Below, one piece after another: positions 35,801 to 44,420 of a stretch of 64,000 nucleotides of DNA. The translations under genes and the position numbers were made by a program. Each line of letters begins with the position of its first letter. The stretch's first letter is position 1. The notes beneath the pieces are model-generated. The model saw only the letters and a program-made list of their open reading frames with translations. It had not been told where the DNA came from and made no database searches. The stretch spans positions 1,302,001 through 1,366,000 of the forward strand of contig NZ_JQFA01000002.1 in the NCBI RefSeq assembly GCF_000763385.1. The letters run 5' to 3'. This DNA comes from Leptolyngbya sp. KIOST-1 (GTDB taxonomy: Bacteria > Cyanobacteriota > Cyanobacteriia > Phormidesmidales > Phormidesmidaceae).

Positions 35801-36605
35801 CGAGATTGGGGAGCAGCGAGAGCGAGTCGCCCAGCTCAAAACCCTGCTCACCGAGGCCGCGCAGGATCCCCTTGCGGCCCCCCTCAAGGCCCAGGTTCAG
35901 CGGCTGCTCTCCCTGGCTGACACCCTGGTGAAAAAAAGCGTGTGGATGGTGGGCGGCGACGGCTGGGCCTACGACATTGGCTACGGCGGGCTAGACCATG
36001 TGCTGGCCAGCGATCGCAACGTCAACATCCTGGTTTTGGATACCGAAGTCTACTCCAACACAGGCGGCCAACAGTCTAAAGCCACCCCCAGAGCCGCCGT
36101 TGCCAAGTTTGCCGCCGCTGGCAAAACCACCGCGAAAAAAGATCTGGGGCTGATGGCCATGGCCTACGGCTCTGCCTACGTGGCCAGCGTCGCCCTGGGT
36201 GCTCGCGACGAGCACACCCTCAAGGCCTTTCTCGAAGCTGAAGCCTACGAGGGCCCGGCCCTGATCATTGCCTACGCCCACTGCATTGCCCACGGCATCG
36301 ATATGGCCACGGCCATGCACCACCAAAAGGCGATCGTCGAAGCGGGGCGCTGGCTGCTCTACCGCTACGATCCCCGCCGCCGCGCCGCCGGGCTCAACCC
36401 CCTCCGCCTCGACAGCCGCCCGCCCACCGTGCCGATGGAGCCGTCGATGTATGCCGAAAATCGATTCAAACTCCTGACCCACAGCGATCCAGCGGCGGCA
36501 AAAACCCTACTTCAGCAGGCCCAGCAGGATGTGCAGACGCGGTGGCGGCTGTATAAGGCGCTAGCGGAGATGGATGAGGGGGGGGATGGTGAGGTGAGAC
36601 GGTGA
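32877..36605 (+). CDS. nifJ: Pyruvate:ferredoxin (flavodoxin) oxidoreductase
   Basis: 1242 residues from ATG 32877, chosen because GAGGA stands 8 bases before it; an upstream GTG 32862 is less likely. The enzyme converts pyruvate and CoA to acetyl-CoA and CO2, reducing ferredoxin in fermentation. N-terminal PYR domain ([20 protein letters not shown]), CoA/domain III region, ferredoxin-like insertion with [17 protein letters not shown] and [12 protein letters not shown], then [20 protein letters not shown] (proximal cluster) and the TPP domain ([29 protein letters not shown]). Full length for the family. nifJ and hypD (58 bp apart) probably share box A, linking reduced ferredoxin supply with hydrogenase maturation. 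Confidence 0.97.
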   Translation: MTVSALPQTTTATLDGNEAVARVAYALSEVVALYPITPASPMGEWADTWAASGQPNLWGTVPAIVTMQSEGGVAGTVHGALQTGAIATTFTASQGLLLMLPNLYRMAGELTPCVIHVAARSLAAQALSIFGDHSDVMAARGTGVGLLCSASVQEAQDLAAIATAATLASRIPFLHFFDGFRTSHEIQKIALLPEAVLRSLIDDDLIAQHRQRALSPDHPVLRGTAQNPDVFFQARETVNPYYQHCPDIIAQVMDRFARLTGRLYRPFEYSGSPRAERVVVLMGSGCETAQATVAALNAQGENVGLIQVRLYRPFDAQRLVAALPKTVQAIAVLDRTKEPGSVGEPLYLDVLTALLEQRFATIDNGFPAVVGGRYGLGSKEFTPAMVKAVFDHLRLDELHSDEPAPQHHFTLGIQDDVSHTSLPYHPSFSIESAQTVRAVFYGLGADGTVGANKNTIKIIGEATPNYAQGYFVYDSKKSGSVTTSHLRFGPDPIRAPYLIDRANLVACHQWVLLDQLDILGPAIAGATFLVNSPYAPEETWQQFPERIQAQILQKRLKVYAINAYQVARAAGMGNRINTVMQTCFFALAEILPQAEGIAAIQQSIRKTYAQKGAAIVAMNLKAVDQTLQHLYEIPLPAVSQSATIPPLKPAVSDRAPAFVQTVLGPMIQRQGDALPVSALPCDGTYPTGTAQWEKRNLAQAIPVWDPQVCVQCGKCVMVCPHAAIRSKVYGPEQLAEAPAGFKHTAAREWPGQRYTIQVAAEDCTGCGICVDVCPAKTKSAPHRKAINMTPVYQAISPTAPPEVETALGSDPTPFEQTIDLRQQEKPNWNFFLQLPNPDRTSLNLHKISQQQMQEPLFEFSGACAGCGETPYLKLLTQLFGDRLLVANATGCSSIYGGNLPTTPWNHNAEGRGPAWSNSLFEDNAEFGLGCRVAIDQQADAAADLLRSIAVADNFRLSALPTLAQPILQAPQTDEAEIGEQRERVAQLKTLLTEAAQDPLAAPLKAQVQRLLSLADTLVKKSVWMVGGDGWAYDIGYGGLDHVLASDRNVNILVLDTEVYSNTGGQQSKATPRAAVAKFAAAGKTTAKKDLGLMAMAYGSAYVASVALGARDEHTLKAFLEAEAYEGPALIIAYAHCIAHGIDMATAMHHQKAIVEAGRWLLYRYDPRRRAAGLNPLRLDSRPPTVPMEPSMYAENRFKLLTHSDPAAAKTLLQQAQQDVQTRWRLYKALAEMDEGGDGEVRR

Positions 36606-36663
36606 GGAACCTCCGGGCAGGATAACTTTGCATAAGCTCTACCCTCTCCGCCGGTTAGACACC

Positions 36664-37761
36664 ATGAAGTACATCAGCGAGTATCGCGATCAGGGCCTGG
36701 TTCAAGACTACGTGGCGGCGATCGCCGCCCTCGTCACCCAGCCCTGGACCTTGATGGAGATCTGCGGCGGCCAGACCCACACCATCGTCAAGTACGGCCT
36801 CGACCAGCTGCTGCCCGCCGCCGTCACCCTGATCCACGGCCCCGGCTGCCCGGTCTGCGTCACCGATGCCGCCCTGATCGACCAGGCGCTGACCCTGGCC
36901 GCCCAGTCCGACATTGTGTTTTGCACCTACGGCGACATGGTACGGGTGCCGGGCACCGCCACCGATTTGCTCAGTGTCAAGGCCCAGGGGGGCGATGTGC
37001 GGCTGGTCTATTCGCCCCTGGATGCCCTGGCCCTGGCCCGCCGCCACCGCGATCGCCAGGTGGTGTTCTTTGCCGTCGGCTTTGAGACCACCGCCCCCGC
37101 CACGGCGATGGCCGTCCACCGGGCGACGCAGCAGCAAATCGACAACTTTTCGGTGCTGATGGCCCACGTGCTGGTGCCCCCGGCCATGGAGGCGATTCTG
37201 GCTGCGCCCGACTGCCGGGTGCAGGGGTTTTTGGCGGCGGGCCATGTGTGTACGGTGATGGGCTATGGGCCGTACGGGGCGATCGCCGCCAGATACGGGG
37301 TTCCCACCGTGGTCACTGGCTTTGAACCCGTCGATATTTTGCAGGGGGTTTATCGCTGTCTGCGGCAGCTCGAAGCCGGTCGGGCCGAGGTCGAAAATCA
37401 ATACGCGCGATCGGTCACCGAGCCGGGAAACCGGGCGGCCCAGCAGCTGATGGCGCAGGTCTTTCAGATGGTGCCGCGGGGGTGGCGGGGGCTGGGCACT
37501 CTGCCCCAGAGCGGGCTGGGCCTGCGGGAGGCCTACCGGGAGCTGGATGCCCAGGTGCGGTTTGGCGATCGGCTGCAGGCCGGGGCCGGGGCGGCCCCAG
37601 AGACCCCCTGCATCAGCGGCCTGGTCTTGCAGGGGCTGAAAAAGCCCCCCGACTGCCCCGCCTTTGGCACCCGCTGCCGCCCGGAACACCCCCTCGGAGC
37701 CCCGATGGTTTCCACCGAAGGAGCCTGTGCGGCCTACTATCGCTACCGCCCGGCGTCATAA
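36664..37761 (+). CDS. hypD: HypD, Fe(CN)2CO assembly protein
   Basis: 365 residues from ATG 36664 ([20 protein letters not shown]); a TTG further upstream at 36628 is not needed. Conserved cysteine motifs are present: [33 protein letters not shown] and [10 protein letters not shown], and the C-terminal [4Fe-4S] cysteines in [12 protein letters not shown] and [11 protein letters not shown]. HypD with HypC builds the iron ligand set of the NiFe centre. It is separated from hypC by the island and nifJ. The stop codon lies inside regulon box J of the next unit. Confidence 0.96.
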   Translation: MKYISEYRDQGLVQDYVAAIAALVTQPWTLMEICGGQTHTIVKYGLDQLLPAAVTLIHGPGCPVCVTDAALIDQALTLAAQSDIVFCTYGDMVRVPGTATDLLSVKAQGGDVRLVYSPLDALALARRHRDRQVVFFAVGFETTAPATAMAVHRATQQQIDNFSVLMAHVLVPPAMEAILAAPDCRVQGFLAAGHVCTVMGYGPYGAIAARYGVPTVVTGFEPVDILQGVYRCLRQLEAGRAEVENQYARSVTEPGNRAAQQLMAQVFQMVPRGWRGLGTLPQSGLGLREAYRELDAQVRFGDRLQAGAGAAPETPCISGLVLQGLKKPPDCPAFGTRCRPEHPLGAPMVSTEGACAAYYRYRPAS

Positions 37762-37771
37762 GTTCCTCACC
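37753..37771 (+). promoter_or_regulatory. 11-bp direct-repeat regulon box, site J
   Basis: GCGTCATAAGTTCCTCACC with TCA cores 11 bp apart; the hypD stop codon TAA (37759-37761) is part of the box. TACCCTAAAG downstream may be a -10 region. The next gene starts about 197 bp later, farther than at other sites, with a hairpin repeat between. Confidence 0.6.
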
Positions 37772-37819
37772 TTTGTTTTTTACCCTAAAGATGACGCTGA
37801 ATTCTGGAGATGGCCCAAA

Positions 37820-37876
37820 GGTGCAAGGTGTACGGCTCGAGAACGGCCGTGAACCGTTTACCGTACACCTTGCACC
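37820..37876. repeat. Hairpin repeat in leader of the persulfide dioxygenase gene
   Basis: Perfect 16-bp arms GGTGCAAGGTGTACGG / CCGTACACCTTGCACC around a 25-base loop that itself contains AACGGCCGTGAACCGTT. Its right flank resembles that of 4198-4237. Confidence 0.75.
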
Positions 37877-37967
37877 CCACCAACCTGTCACCTTTTGCTT
37901 AGCAAACTACGCGTCAAATCTCTTCAGTTCTAGCCCTAAAGAAAAATCCAACCAGGAGCTGAAAGCC

Positions 37968-38744
37968 ATGCTGTTTCGTCAACTTTTTGATCCAGATACC
38001 TGGCTATACATTGGCAAAGGCACTGAAACCCTGCTGTTTCGTCAACTCTTTGACCCCGTCACCTGCTCATACACCTACCTGGTAGCCGATGGAGAGACAA
38101 AAACGGCGGCTCTGATCGATCCAGTTCTGGAACAGGTCGAACGGGACTTTAGGCTACTCAATGAACTGGGGTTGAGCTTGCAATTTTGCCTGGAAACCCA
38201 TACCCACGGCGACCACACCTCCGGCACGGGCAAGCTGCGCGAGCTGACTGAGTGCGAAGGCGTTGTGCCTGACCATGCCCCTGCCGCCTACGCCGATCGC
38301 CGGATCCGCGACGGAGAGATCCTCAGGGTGGGCGACATCCAAATTTGCGCGATCGAAACCTGTGGGCATACCGACAGCCATATGGCTTATCGGATAAATG
38401 ACACCCATGTCTTAACCGGCGATGCCCTGCTGATTCGGGGCTGCGGCCGCACTGACTTGCGGGGCGGGGATGCGGGAACCCTCTATGATCGCGTCACCCA
38501 GCGTCTGTTTACCTTGCCCGAGGACACGCTGGTCTATCCTGCCCACGACTATTGGGGCCAAACGGTTTCCACCATTGGGGAAGAAAAACGGTGGAATCCC
38601 CGATTTGCCAACAAGCGTCGGGAGGACTTCATCCAGTTTATGGCTGCTCTCAAGTTGCCGGATTCGCAAACCATGATGGAAGCTGTACCGGCCAATGAGC
38701 AGCGCGGCCGACTGGGCTGGAGAGCGCGATCGCAATCCGCCTGA
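37968..38744 (+). CDS. ETHE1-like persulfide dioxygenase (metallo-beta-lactamase fold)
   Basis: 258 residues from ATG 37968, preceded by AGGAGCTGAAAGCC. The metallo-beta-lactamase motif is [13 protein letters not shown] (H78, H80, D82, H83), with further ligands H134 (TCGHTDSH), D152 ([15 protein letters not shown]) and H193 (YPAHDYWGQ). [20 protein letters not shown] is typical of ETHE1/sulfur dioxygenases, which oxidise glutathione persulfide to sulfite. Residues 2-9 (LFRQLFDP) recur at 23-30: a 63-bp tandem duplication has added about 21 residues at the N-terminus; homologues normally begin at the second copy. The gene lies between hypD and hypE and probably shares a transcript with hypE under box J. 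Confidence 0.88.
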   Translation: MLFRQLFDPDTWLYIGKGTETLLFRQLFDPVTCSYTYLVADGETKTAALIDPVLEQVERDFRLLNELGLSLQFCLETHTHGDHTSGTGKLRELTECEGVVPDHAPAAYADRRIRDGEILRVGDIQICAIETCGHTDSHMAYRINDTHVLTGDALLIRGCGRTDLRGGDAGTLYDRVTQRLFTLPEDTLVYPAHDYWGQTVSTIGEEKRWNPRFANKRREDFIQFMAALKLPDSQTMMEAVPANEQRGRLGWRARSQSA

Positions 38745-38785
38745 TCGAGCCCGCTGGACAAGCATTCCCTTGGAGCAAGCCTGCG

Positions 38786-39805
38786 TTGAACTGTCCCATC
38801 CCCCTTGACCAGTACCCCCAGGTGCTGCTGGCCCACGGCGGCGGCGGGCGGCTCATGCACCAGCTGATCGAGACGATGTTTGTGGCGGCGTTTCAGCCGG
38901 AGGTGGCCTGGTGCCACGATGCCGCCTGCCTGGAGCTATTCAGCGATCGCCTGGCGTTTACCACCGACTCCTACGTGGTGACGCCGCTGTTTTTCCCCGG
39001 CGGCGATATTGGGTCGCTGGCGGTCTACGGCACCGTCAACGACCTGGCGATGGCCGGGGCTACCCCCCGCTATCTCAGCCTTAGCTTCATTCTGGAGGAG
39101 GGGCTACCGATGGAGACCCTGTGGCGCGTGGTGCAGTCCATTCGAGTTGCCGCCGAGCAGGCCCAGGTGCGGATCGCAACGGGGGACACCAAGGTCGTCG
39201 ATCGCGGCAAGGGCGACGGACTGTTTATCAACACGGCGGGCATCGGCACCTGCGAGCCGGATAGCGCCATCGGCCCCAGGGCCATACAACCAGGGGATGT
39301 AGTCCTGCTCAGCGGCGATCTGGGCCGTCACGGCGTGGCAATCTTGTCGGCCCGAGCCGGGTTCGCCTTTGAAACCAAAATCGAGAGCGACTCGGCCCCG
39401 GTGGCGATCGCGGCCCTCGACCTCTGCCGCCAGGTACCCGTCCACTGCCTGCGCGACCTCACCCGGGGCGGCCTCGCCAGCGGTCTGAACGAGCTGGCCC
39501 TGGCCACCCATCTGGCGATTCAGCTAGACTCAGCGGCGATCGCCGTGCCCCCCCAGGTGGAGGCCGCCTGCGAACTGCTAGGGCTCGATCCGCTGTACGT
39601 CGCCAATGAGGGTCGGTTTGTGGCCTTTGTCCCCCCCACCGCCGCCGCCGCCGCGATCGCCTGTCTGCGCCAGCACGATCCCGCCGCTCAAATCATTGGC
39701 ACCGTCACCGATGGGCGACCCGGCCAGGTAATCCTCCAAAGCCCCCTCGGCACCCAGCGCCTGCTCGATTTTCTCAGCGGCGAACAGCTGCCGCGCATCT
39801 GTTAA
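38786..39805 (+). CDS. hypE: HypE, carbamoyl dehydratase
   Basis: 339 residues from TTG 38786 (TTGGAGCAAGCC stands upstream); the next ATG would remove the conserved [16 protein letters not shown] segment, so the TTG start is preferred. PurM-like ATP-binding fold: [53 protein letters not shown]. The family normally ends in PRIC, with the C-terminal Cys carrying the thiocarboxamide; this protein ends GEQLPRIC, intact. It completes the set hypA, B, C, D, E, F in the window. Confidence 0.96.
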   Translation: MNCPIPLDQYPQVLLAHGGGGRLMHQLIETMFVAAFQPEVAWCHDAACLELFSDRLAFTTDSYVVTPLFFPGGDIGSLAVYGTVNDLAMAGATPRYLSLSFILEEGLPMETLWRVVQSIRVAAEQAQVRIATGDTKVVDRGKGDGLFINTAGIGTCEPDSAIGPRAIQPGDVVLLSGDLGRHGVAILSARAGFAFETKIESDSAPVAIAALDLCRQVPVHCLRDLTRGGLASGLNELALATHLAIQLDSAAIAVPPQVEAACELLGLDPLYVANEGRFVAFVPPTAAAAAIACLRQHDPAAQIIGTVTDGRPGQVILQSPLGTQRLLDFLSGEQLPRIC

Positions 39806-39876
39806 CCGCTGATAGGGCCAGGGCCAAGAGGATAGCGACTTTCTCATGGGGTTCTGTGCGTCGGGTCTGGGATCAG

Positions 39877-40383
39877 TCATTTGCGGCGGTAATGGGCCGT
39901 CATAAACTGCTGCCAATGGCCGTCATCGCCCAGGCAAAAGGAGGTCAGCAGCCGATGATCGCGACCCTCAAATTCGATGACGTCTCTGTACTGGGCCATT
40001 TGACCCTCCTGAGCCATGGACGGACCTTCAGAATGCAGCGTAAGTGCCCGCTCAGCAGCGTCGAGTTGGCCGTCGTAGACCCAGAGGTGGGTCATCATCG
40101 ACCCCATCCAGGTACCGACAAAGCGCTGCTTTTGGGGGTCGTAGCCGAGGGTCATGACGGTAGTGGCTAAAGTGCCACACATTTCGCCCTGGCCCTCGGC
40201 GACTATCCAGAGGTTCCCGACAGATTTCACACTCTCGGTTCCAGTTGACTTTTCCAGGGGCTGACCGGGCTCTACCATGCCTTCAATCTCGTAGGTCCAC
40301 TCGCCGAGGAGTTGTTGCAGCCACTGGTGCTCTTGTTGGGGCTGTTCTATAGACGGAGTCGATTTTGCCTCTGTTGTTGTCAT
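39877..40383 (-). CDS. DUF1579-family protein
   Basis: 168 residues; ATG 40383 has AAGGAGAATTCCT before it. After a polar N-terminus, HQWLQQLLGEWTYEIEGMVE, then NLWIVAEGQGEMCG and MTLGYDPQKQRFVGTWMGSM fit the DUF1579 beta-barrel family, and the end (CLGDDGHWQQFMTAHYRRK) is also typical. Function unknown; members often lie with VOC and START/AHSA1-type proteins, and here a VOC-fold protein is the next upstream gene on the same strand (146 bp gap). Confidence 0.85.
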   Translation of the reverse strand: MTTTEAKSTPSIEQPQQEHQWLQQLLGEWTYEIEGMVEPGQPLEKSTGTESVKSVGNLWIVAEGQGEMCGTLATTVMTLGYDPQKQRFVGTWMGSMMTHLWVYDGQLDAAERALTLHSEGPSMAQEGQMAQYRDVIEFEGRDHRLLTSFCLGDDGHWQQFMTAHYRRK

Positions 40384-40529
40384 AGGAATTCTCCTTAAGA
40401 TATCGCTTTTGATTGGAGGACTGAGCCCTGCCCCTCGTCGCTTGATGCGGCCCTTCTCCTTGGGGTGAGAATCGCCAAGGATGGGGACAGAGCCCGCCTG
40501 CTTCTTGTTTGACTCTATGGGCCTGAACT

Positions 40530-40931
40530 CTATTCGCAGTTGATCATCCAGGGAATGCCAAACCTATCGACCACCATGCCAAACCGCTGCGCCCAGAAGG
40601 TTTTTTCCAGGGGCATTTGAATGGTGCCGCCCTCGGCCAGGGCTTGAAAAATGTGCTCAGCCTTATCCGGGTCCGAAATTTGCAGAGAAACGGAGAAACC
40701 TTTGGGCGCTTCGTACTGCCCAGGGGGGCAGTCAGACCCCATGATCGCCCAATCGCCCAGAGTCAGCTGGGTATGCATAATTTTGTCGGCAAATTCGGAG
40801 GGCACTTCGCCCTCGGCCGGGGAACCGGCAAAGGTCATCATGTCCCCCAGGTCTCCACCTAAAACCTGGTGGTAGAACCTGAAGGCGGCTTCGCACTGAC
40901 CATCAAACATCAGGTAAGGATTAACTTGCAT
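40530..40931 (-). CDS. VOC-fold protein (PhnB/3-demethylubiquinone methyltransferase-like)
   Basis: 133 residues from ATG 40931 (MQVNPYLMFDGQCEAAFRFY), preceded by AAGGAGCAAGGAGACCGTT. YHQVLGGDLGDMMTFAGSPA, LTLGDWAIMGSD and the end KTFWAQRFGMVVDRFGIPWM are the standard pattern of the PhnB-like VOC proteins (glyoxalase/bleomycin-resistance fold). No catalytic role is established for most. The start overlaps the 3' end of the truncated GNAT gene. Confidence 0.9.
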   Translation of the reverse strand: MQVNPYLMFDGQCEAAFRFYHQVLGGDLGDMMTFAGSPAEGEVPSEFADKIMHTQLTLGDWAIMGSDCPPGQYEAPKGFSVSLQISDPDKAEHIFQALAEGGTIQMPLEKTFWAQRFGMVVDRFGIPWMINCE

Positions 40932-41346
40932 AACGGTCTCCTTGCTCCTTGAGTACATGGGTTACGTCGAACCAATGGGAGTGGCCCAGGGCCAGCTTCA
41001 TCATCGTGGTGCCATAGCCTTTGCCCAACTCAGTGGGTTCGCCAATCCAGATGTCGATCGCCCGCAAATGGGCAGGTACTTCGCCCCAGTAGTGGCTGTC
41101 TTCCTGGGCAGGGTCAATAATTTGAAGGAAACCAATGGGACGCCCCTTCAACTCCGCAATGAACTGTTCGCGCCAGGCCGGGGTGCGACCTAGCTCCACC
41201 TCCCAGCCCCAGTCGTCGTTGGGGTCGGCAGCGTTCACATGAGGTTGTTCATCCCAGTGGCGCAGGAGGCCGACATCGGCCAGGATGGCGGGCCGCAGGG
41301 CAAGGTCGCTTGACTCAGGCATGGTTGTCACCGGCTGTCTCAACAT
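40921..41346 (-). CDS. Truncated GNAT acetyltransferase (aac(6')-like)
   Basis: 141 residues. The N-terminal two thirds fit aminoglycoside 6'-acetyltransferase-type GNATs: LALRPAILADVGLLRHWDEQ, then WREQFIAELKGRPIGFLQII, AIDIWIGEPTELGKGYGTTM. After MMKLAL the expected last strands (AIxxDP, then RAIRFYxRLGF) are missing and replaced by an unrelated tail GHSHWFDVTHVLKEQGD. About 45 residues of the fold seem lost by deletion, so the protein is probably inactive, or a decaying gene. The start could also be ATG 41322 (MPESSD). Confidence 0.6.
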   Translation of the reverse strand: MLRQPVTTMPESSDLALRPAILADVGLLRHWDEQPHVNAADPNDDWGWEVELGRTPAWREQFIAELKGRPIGFLQIIDPAQEDSHYWGEVPAHLRAIDIWIGEPTELGKGYGTTMMKLALGHSHWFDVTHVLKEQGDRYAS

Positions 41347-41525
41347 CAGCTGACCGTGCAACCAATTTAGTTCTTTTGTACTATTTTGTCGGCAAACGAA
41401 ATAAATCTTTAAAGGGCTATTTAAAGGCGCTATTTCAGGCGATCGCGAAGTCGCCCCAAACCTCTGCTGTAGGCCCTGCCAGCGCTCAGCGACAGGGCCG
41501 TGGCTGGATTTTCTGCTCTCGCCCC

Positions 41526-41822
41526 CTAGTCGAGCTGCAGCGGGGCAACAGCCGGACTGGGGAGGGACACATCGGGGGCGGTCGCTGGGGGAAGATACCC
41601 CGCAACGGCGATCGTAAAGCCCAGCACGCCGCCCAACAGCAGCATCCAGCCGTGGGATGGGTCGAGGGTAAACAGCAGGTGGCGATCGCGATCGTACACA
41701 TGGACCGCCCAGCCTTCCTGAGGGGTGGGGTGAAGTTTGGGCATGGCGACAGGATCGGTAAGGGACAGGTTGGTGAGCTCCGGTTCAGGGCCCGGACCCG
41801 CAGGCAAGGGTCCGGGGTTCAC
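41526..41822 (-). CDS. Small single-helix membrane protein after the flavodiiron gene
   Basis: About 98 residues if started at GTG 41822; ATG 41745 (MPKLHPTPQEGWAVHVYDRD) is an alternative. One membrane helix (MLLLGGVLGFTIAVAGYL) is followed by a short Pro/Ala tail (PPATAPDVSLPS). No family is recognised and no strong ribosome binding site stands before either start. It lies 20 bp downstream of the first flavodiiron gene and could anchor or accompany it. Confidence 0.5.
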   Translation of the reverse strand: MNPGPLPAGPGPEPELTNLSLTDPVAMPKLHPTPQEGWAVHVYDRDRHLLFTLDPSHGWMLLLGGVLGFTIAVAGYLPPATAPDVSLPSPAVAPLQLD

Positions 41823-41842
41823 GGTCAGGTTCAGAAGGGAGG

Positions 41843-43564
41843 TTACGCCCCCAGGGCAGGAACTCCGTCCGTCAGCAGTTCGCCCCGCTCTACGGTGGCG
41901 TAAATCAGGGTGCGATCGCCCAGGGGCATGCTCTCCAAAACCGTGCACTGCAAACAGGCCAGGGCGTCGTCCAGGCGGGCACAGCCGTTTTCGGCCAGGC
42001 TAAAGGGCAGGTGATCAAAGGCAGCGGTGGTAAACCGCTGGGTCGAGAAGTGGCGACGCACCGATCGCCCCTCCTGAAGAATATTGAGCCCAAAGGGCGT
42101 GCCGGGGCTGAGGGGGCCGAAACTCCCCTGGGGCAGCGCCAGCATCAGCCCGGGGGGATGGAAGCTAGCCTGGGTAACCGAGGCCGTCAGCACGCCCCTG
42201 GGGCGGCCCTGGCCAGGGATGGTGACGACGCAGAGAGCGCCAACAATGTGGCCCTGGGCCTGCTGGGTGCGATCGCCCTGGGCCTCCCCCAGGGTCGGTT
42301 TGCGGGCCTGGCGCTGCTGGCGCTTGCGCAACCGCTGGACAAACTGAGCGGCGGCGCTGTGGCAGGCCTCGATGGCATCAGCATCGGGGCTAAAGCGCAC
42401 CCGCAGCGGCTCAAACCCAAAGGTAAAGTTAGCGTCCCGCAGCTTCTGGACCAGCCAGTCGATCGCCTCACCACTCCAGCCGTAGGAGCCAAACACCCCC
42501 ACCGGCTTCGTTTTGGGCAGGGTTTCCAGCACCAGCCCCAGGGCCGTCTGCATCTGCACGGGGGCATGCCCTCCCAGGGTGGGCGATCCCAAAATTACAC
42601 CGTCGCAGCGGGCCAGGCTGTCGATCAGGGCGGCGGGATCGCTCTGCTCACAGTTGACTAGCTCCACCGCCACTCCGGCGTCGGTCAGCCCCTGGGCGAT
42701 CGCCGCCGCCAGCTCAGCCGTGCTGCCGTAGGCCGAGGCATAGAGCAGGGCCACCCGCGGCGACTGGCCCCCCTGCTGCTGGCACCACTGGCGGTAGTCC
42801 TGCATGATCCGGCTGAGGCTGTAGCGCACCAGGGGGCCGTGGCCGGGAGCAATGGTTTTCAGGGCCAGGGGCTGAAACTGCTCCAGGGCGGTGGCCACCT
42901 GCCGGGTCTGGGAGCGGTGCAGACAGTCGAAGTAGTGGCTGCGATCGGCCTCTAGCTGCCGCCACTGCTCATCCCACAGGGCATCGGCGCAGAGATGGGC
43001 GCCAAATAGCTTGTCGCTATAGAGCACCTGGTCGGCGGCGTCGTAGGTGCATAGTCCGTCGGGCCAGCGCGGGGTAGGTACCGCCAGAAACCGCAGCCGG
43101 TGTTCCTGCCCCAAGTCCAGATCATCCCCCGATCGCACGGGATGGAGAGTGAGCTGGCCCAGATCTGTGCCCTGCAGCCAGCGGGCGGCGGGCCGCGAGC
43201 AGAGGATCTGGGCCTGGGGGGCGAGGGCCTGCAGCCGCCGCAGGGTGGCCAGTCGGTTGGCATTGATATGGCCCAGCACGATGTAGTCGAGCGCGCTGAG
43301 GTCGATGTGCTGCTGGAGCGCGGCCAGGAAAATTGCCGTGAACGATTCCCCCGGCGGGTCGATCAGGGCGCTGCGATCGCCCCGGATCAGGTAGGCGTTG
43401 GCGGTGGTGCCGCGCTGGCGGCTGTACTCGACCTCGAACTTGAGCCGGTCCCAGGTGCGCGATCGCAGCACCCAGGCGCCAGCACCCAGCTCGGCCACCT
43501 GCACATCGCGGGGCCGCGCCGCCGTGGGGAGAGAAACGGGAGTCGTCGGAGAAGAAGATGTCAT
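41843..43564 (-). CDS. Diflavin flavodiiron protein, non-canonical metal site (Flv1/Flv2-like)
   Basis: 573 residues: metallo-beta-lactamase domain (about 25-260), flavodoxin domain (about 270-405, VALLYASAYGSTAELAAAIA), C-terminal flavin-reductase domain (about 430-573), the architecture of cyanobacterial Flv proteins that reduce O2 to water with NAD(P)H or ferredoxin. The canonical H-x-E-x-D-H diiron motif is replaced by HINANR (H99, N101, N103, R104) and a later ligand histidine by arginine (PTPRWPDG). Known cyanobacterial Flv1 and Flv2 also lack canonical ligands and work as partners of Flv3 or Flv4. The canonical partner is encoded upstream at 44560. Confidence 0.93.
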   Translation of the reverse strand: MTSSSPTTPVSLPTAARPRDVQVAELGAGAWVLRSRTWDRLKFEVEYSRQRGTTANAYLIRGDRSALIDPPGESFTAIFLAALQQHIDLSALDYIVLGHINANRLATLRRLQALAPQAQILCSRPAARWLQGTDLGQLTLHPVRSGDDLDLGQEHRLRFLAVPTPRWPDGLCTYDAADQVLYSDKLFGAHLCADALWDEQWRQLEADRSHYFDCLHRSQTRQVATALEQFQPLALKTIAPGHGPLVRYSLSRIMQDYRQWCQQQGGQSPRVALLYASAYGSTAELAAAIAQGLTDAGVAVELVNCEQSDPAALIDSLARCDGVILGSPTLGGHAPVQMQTALGLVLETLPKTKPVGVFGSYGWSGEAIDWLVQKLRDANFTFGFEPLRVRFSPDADAIEACHSAAAQFVQRLRKRQQRQARKPTLGEAQGDRTQQAQGHIVGALCVVTIPGQGRPRGVLTASVTQASFHPPGLMLALPQGSFGPLSPGTPFGLNILQEGRSVRRHFSTQRFTTAAFDHLPFSLAENGCARLDDALACLQCTVLESMPLGDRTLIYATVERGELLTDGVPALGA

Positions 43565-43609
43565 AGGTATAAACCGCTATTGGGGTACTTGAACTGGCCG
43601 CACTTATCG

Positions 43610-44131
43610 TCAATCGTCCATTTCCGCTGGGGCGGTGGTCAGCGGCGGTAAGTCCTGGGCAAAGCGGAGCCGGTGGCGGCGGGACACCGCCTGTTCGGGA
43701 TCGATGCCGTCGAAGGTGGGTGGAATCCAGGCCCGGATTACCAGCAACGCCCCCAGCACCAGCAAAAAGAGACAGCTGGCCACCACCTGCACCCAGGGGG
43801 TTTCCAGTACGCCCCGGACAATGATTTCCCGCAATACAGACACAATCGAGACCTCCACCGCCACCCCAATCGAAACCCGGTGTTCCTGAAGGTAGATAAT
43901 CAACAGCCGAAACAATTCCACCAAAATCAGTAGAAACAGAATATCGGCGGTGACCTCGGGAAAATTCAGCGGCGGCAGCAGCGAGAGGAACATCTCCCGC
44001 AGCTGCATCACCATGAAACTAAACAGCCCCATACAGAGGGAAATCACGATCAAATCCTGAACGGCTTCGAGCAGGCGGACCACCAAATTGCTGTTGAGCC
44101 AGCGGGAGGAGGTACCAGAGAGAGTTTTCAT
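43610..44131 (-). CDS. PsiE-family membrane protein
   Basis: 173 residues from ATG 44131 (MKTLSGTSSRWLNSNLVVRL), with GAGGCCCTCCCG upstream. Four membrane helices; LEAVQDLIVISLCMGLFSFM and the cytoplasmic segment YLQEHRVSIGVAVEVSIVSV match the phosphate-starvation-inducible PsiE family, whose function is not known. It sits between the two flavodiiron genes, 45 bp upstream of the non-canonical one. In Synechocystis another membrane-associated protein (Sll0218) lies between flv4 and flv2; the families are not the same, as far as I can tell. Confidence 0.8.
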   Translation of the reverse strand: MKTLSGTSSRWLNSNLVVRLLEAVQDLIVISLCMGLFSFMVMQLREMFLSLLPPLNFPEVTADILFLLILVELFRLLIIYLQEHRVSIGVAVEVSIVSVLREIIVRGVLETPWVQVVASCLFLLVLGALLVIRAWIPPTFDGIDPEQAVSRRHRLRFAQDLPPLTTAPAEMDD

Positions 44132-44332
44132 CGGGAGGGCCTCAATAAATAACAATCGAGTAAAAACCGTTGATGGTGGTTTGGCGTCAAATTCGTATGG
44201 CAAAGTCCCAATTTCAAACCGGAACCTGGTGTAGGGGCAAATGGTGTTTGCCCATTCCGACGGGGGTTAGCCAGGGGGAACTTAGTTGGGAAAGCCCTAT
44301 TTTCCGTAGCGTAAGTAACTGGTTTGTGGGGG

Positions 44333-44405
44333 CATTACATTGCGATGTCCCGTACTGCAATGCCCCTGGCATATCCCGGTTTAGGGGTGGGCAATGCCCA
44401 CCCTA
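44333..44405. repeat. Two small hairpins between psiE-like and flavodiiron genes
   Basis: GGGGCATT...AATGCCCC and GGGTGGGCAATGCCCACCC. Together with the next repeat they fill the 428-bp gap between the flavodiiron gene and the PsiE-like gene; no gene is seen there. Confidence 0.6.
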
Positions 44406-44420
44406 CAGTTGCTTAAATTT

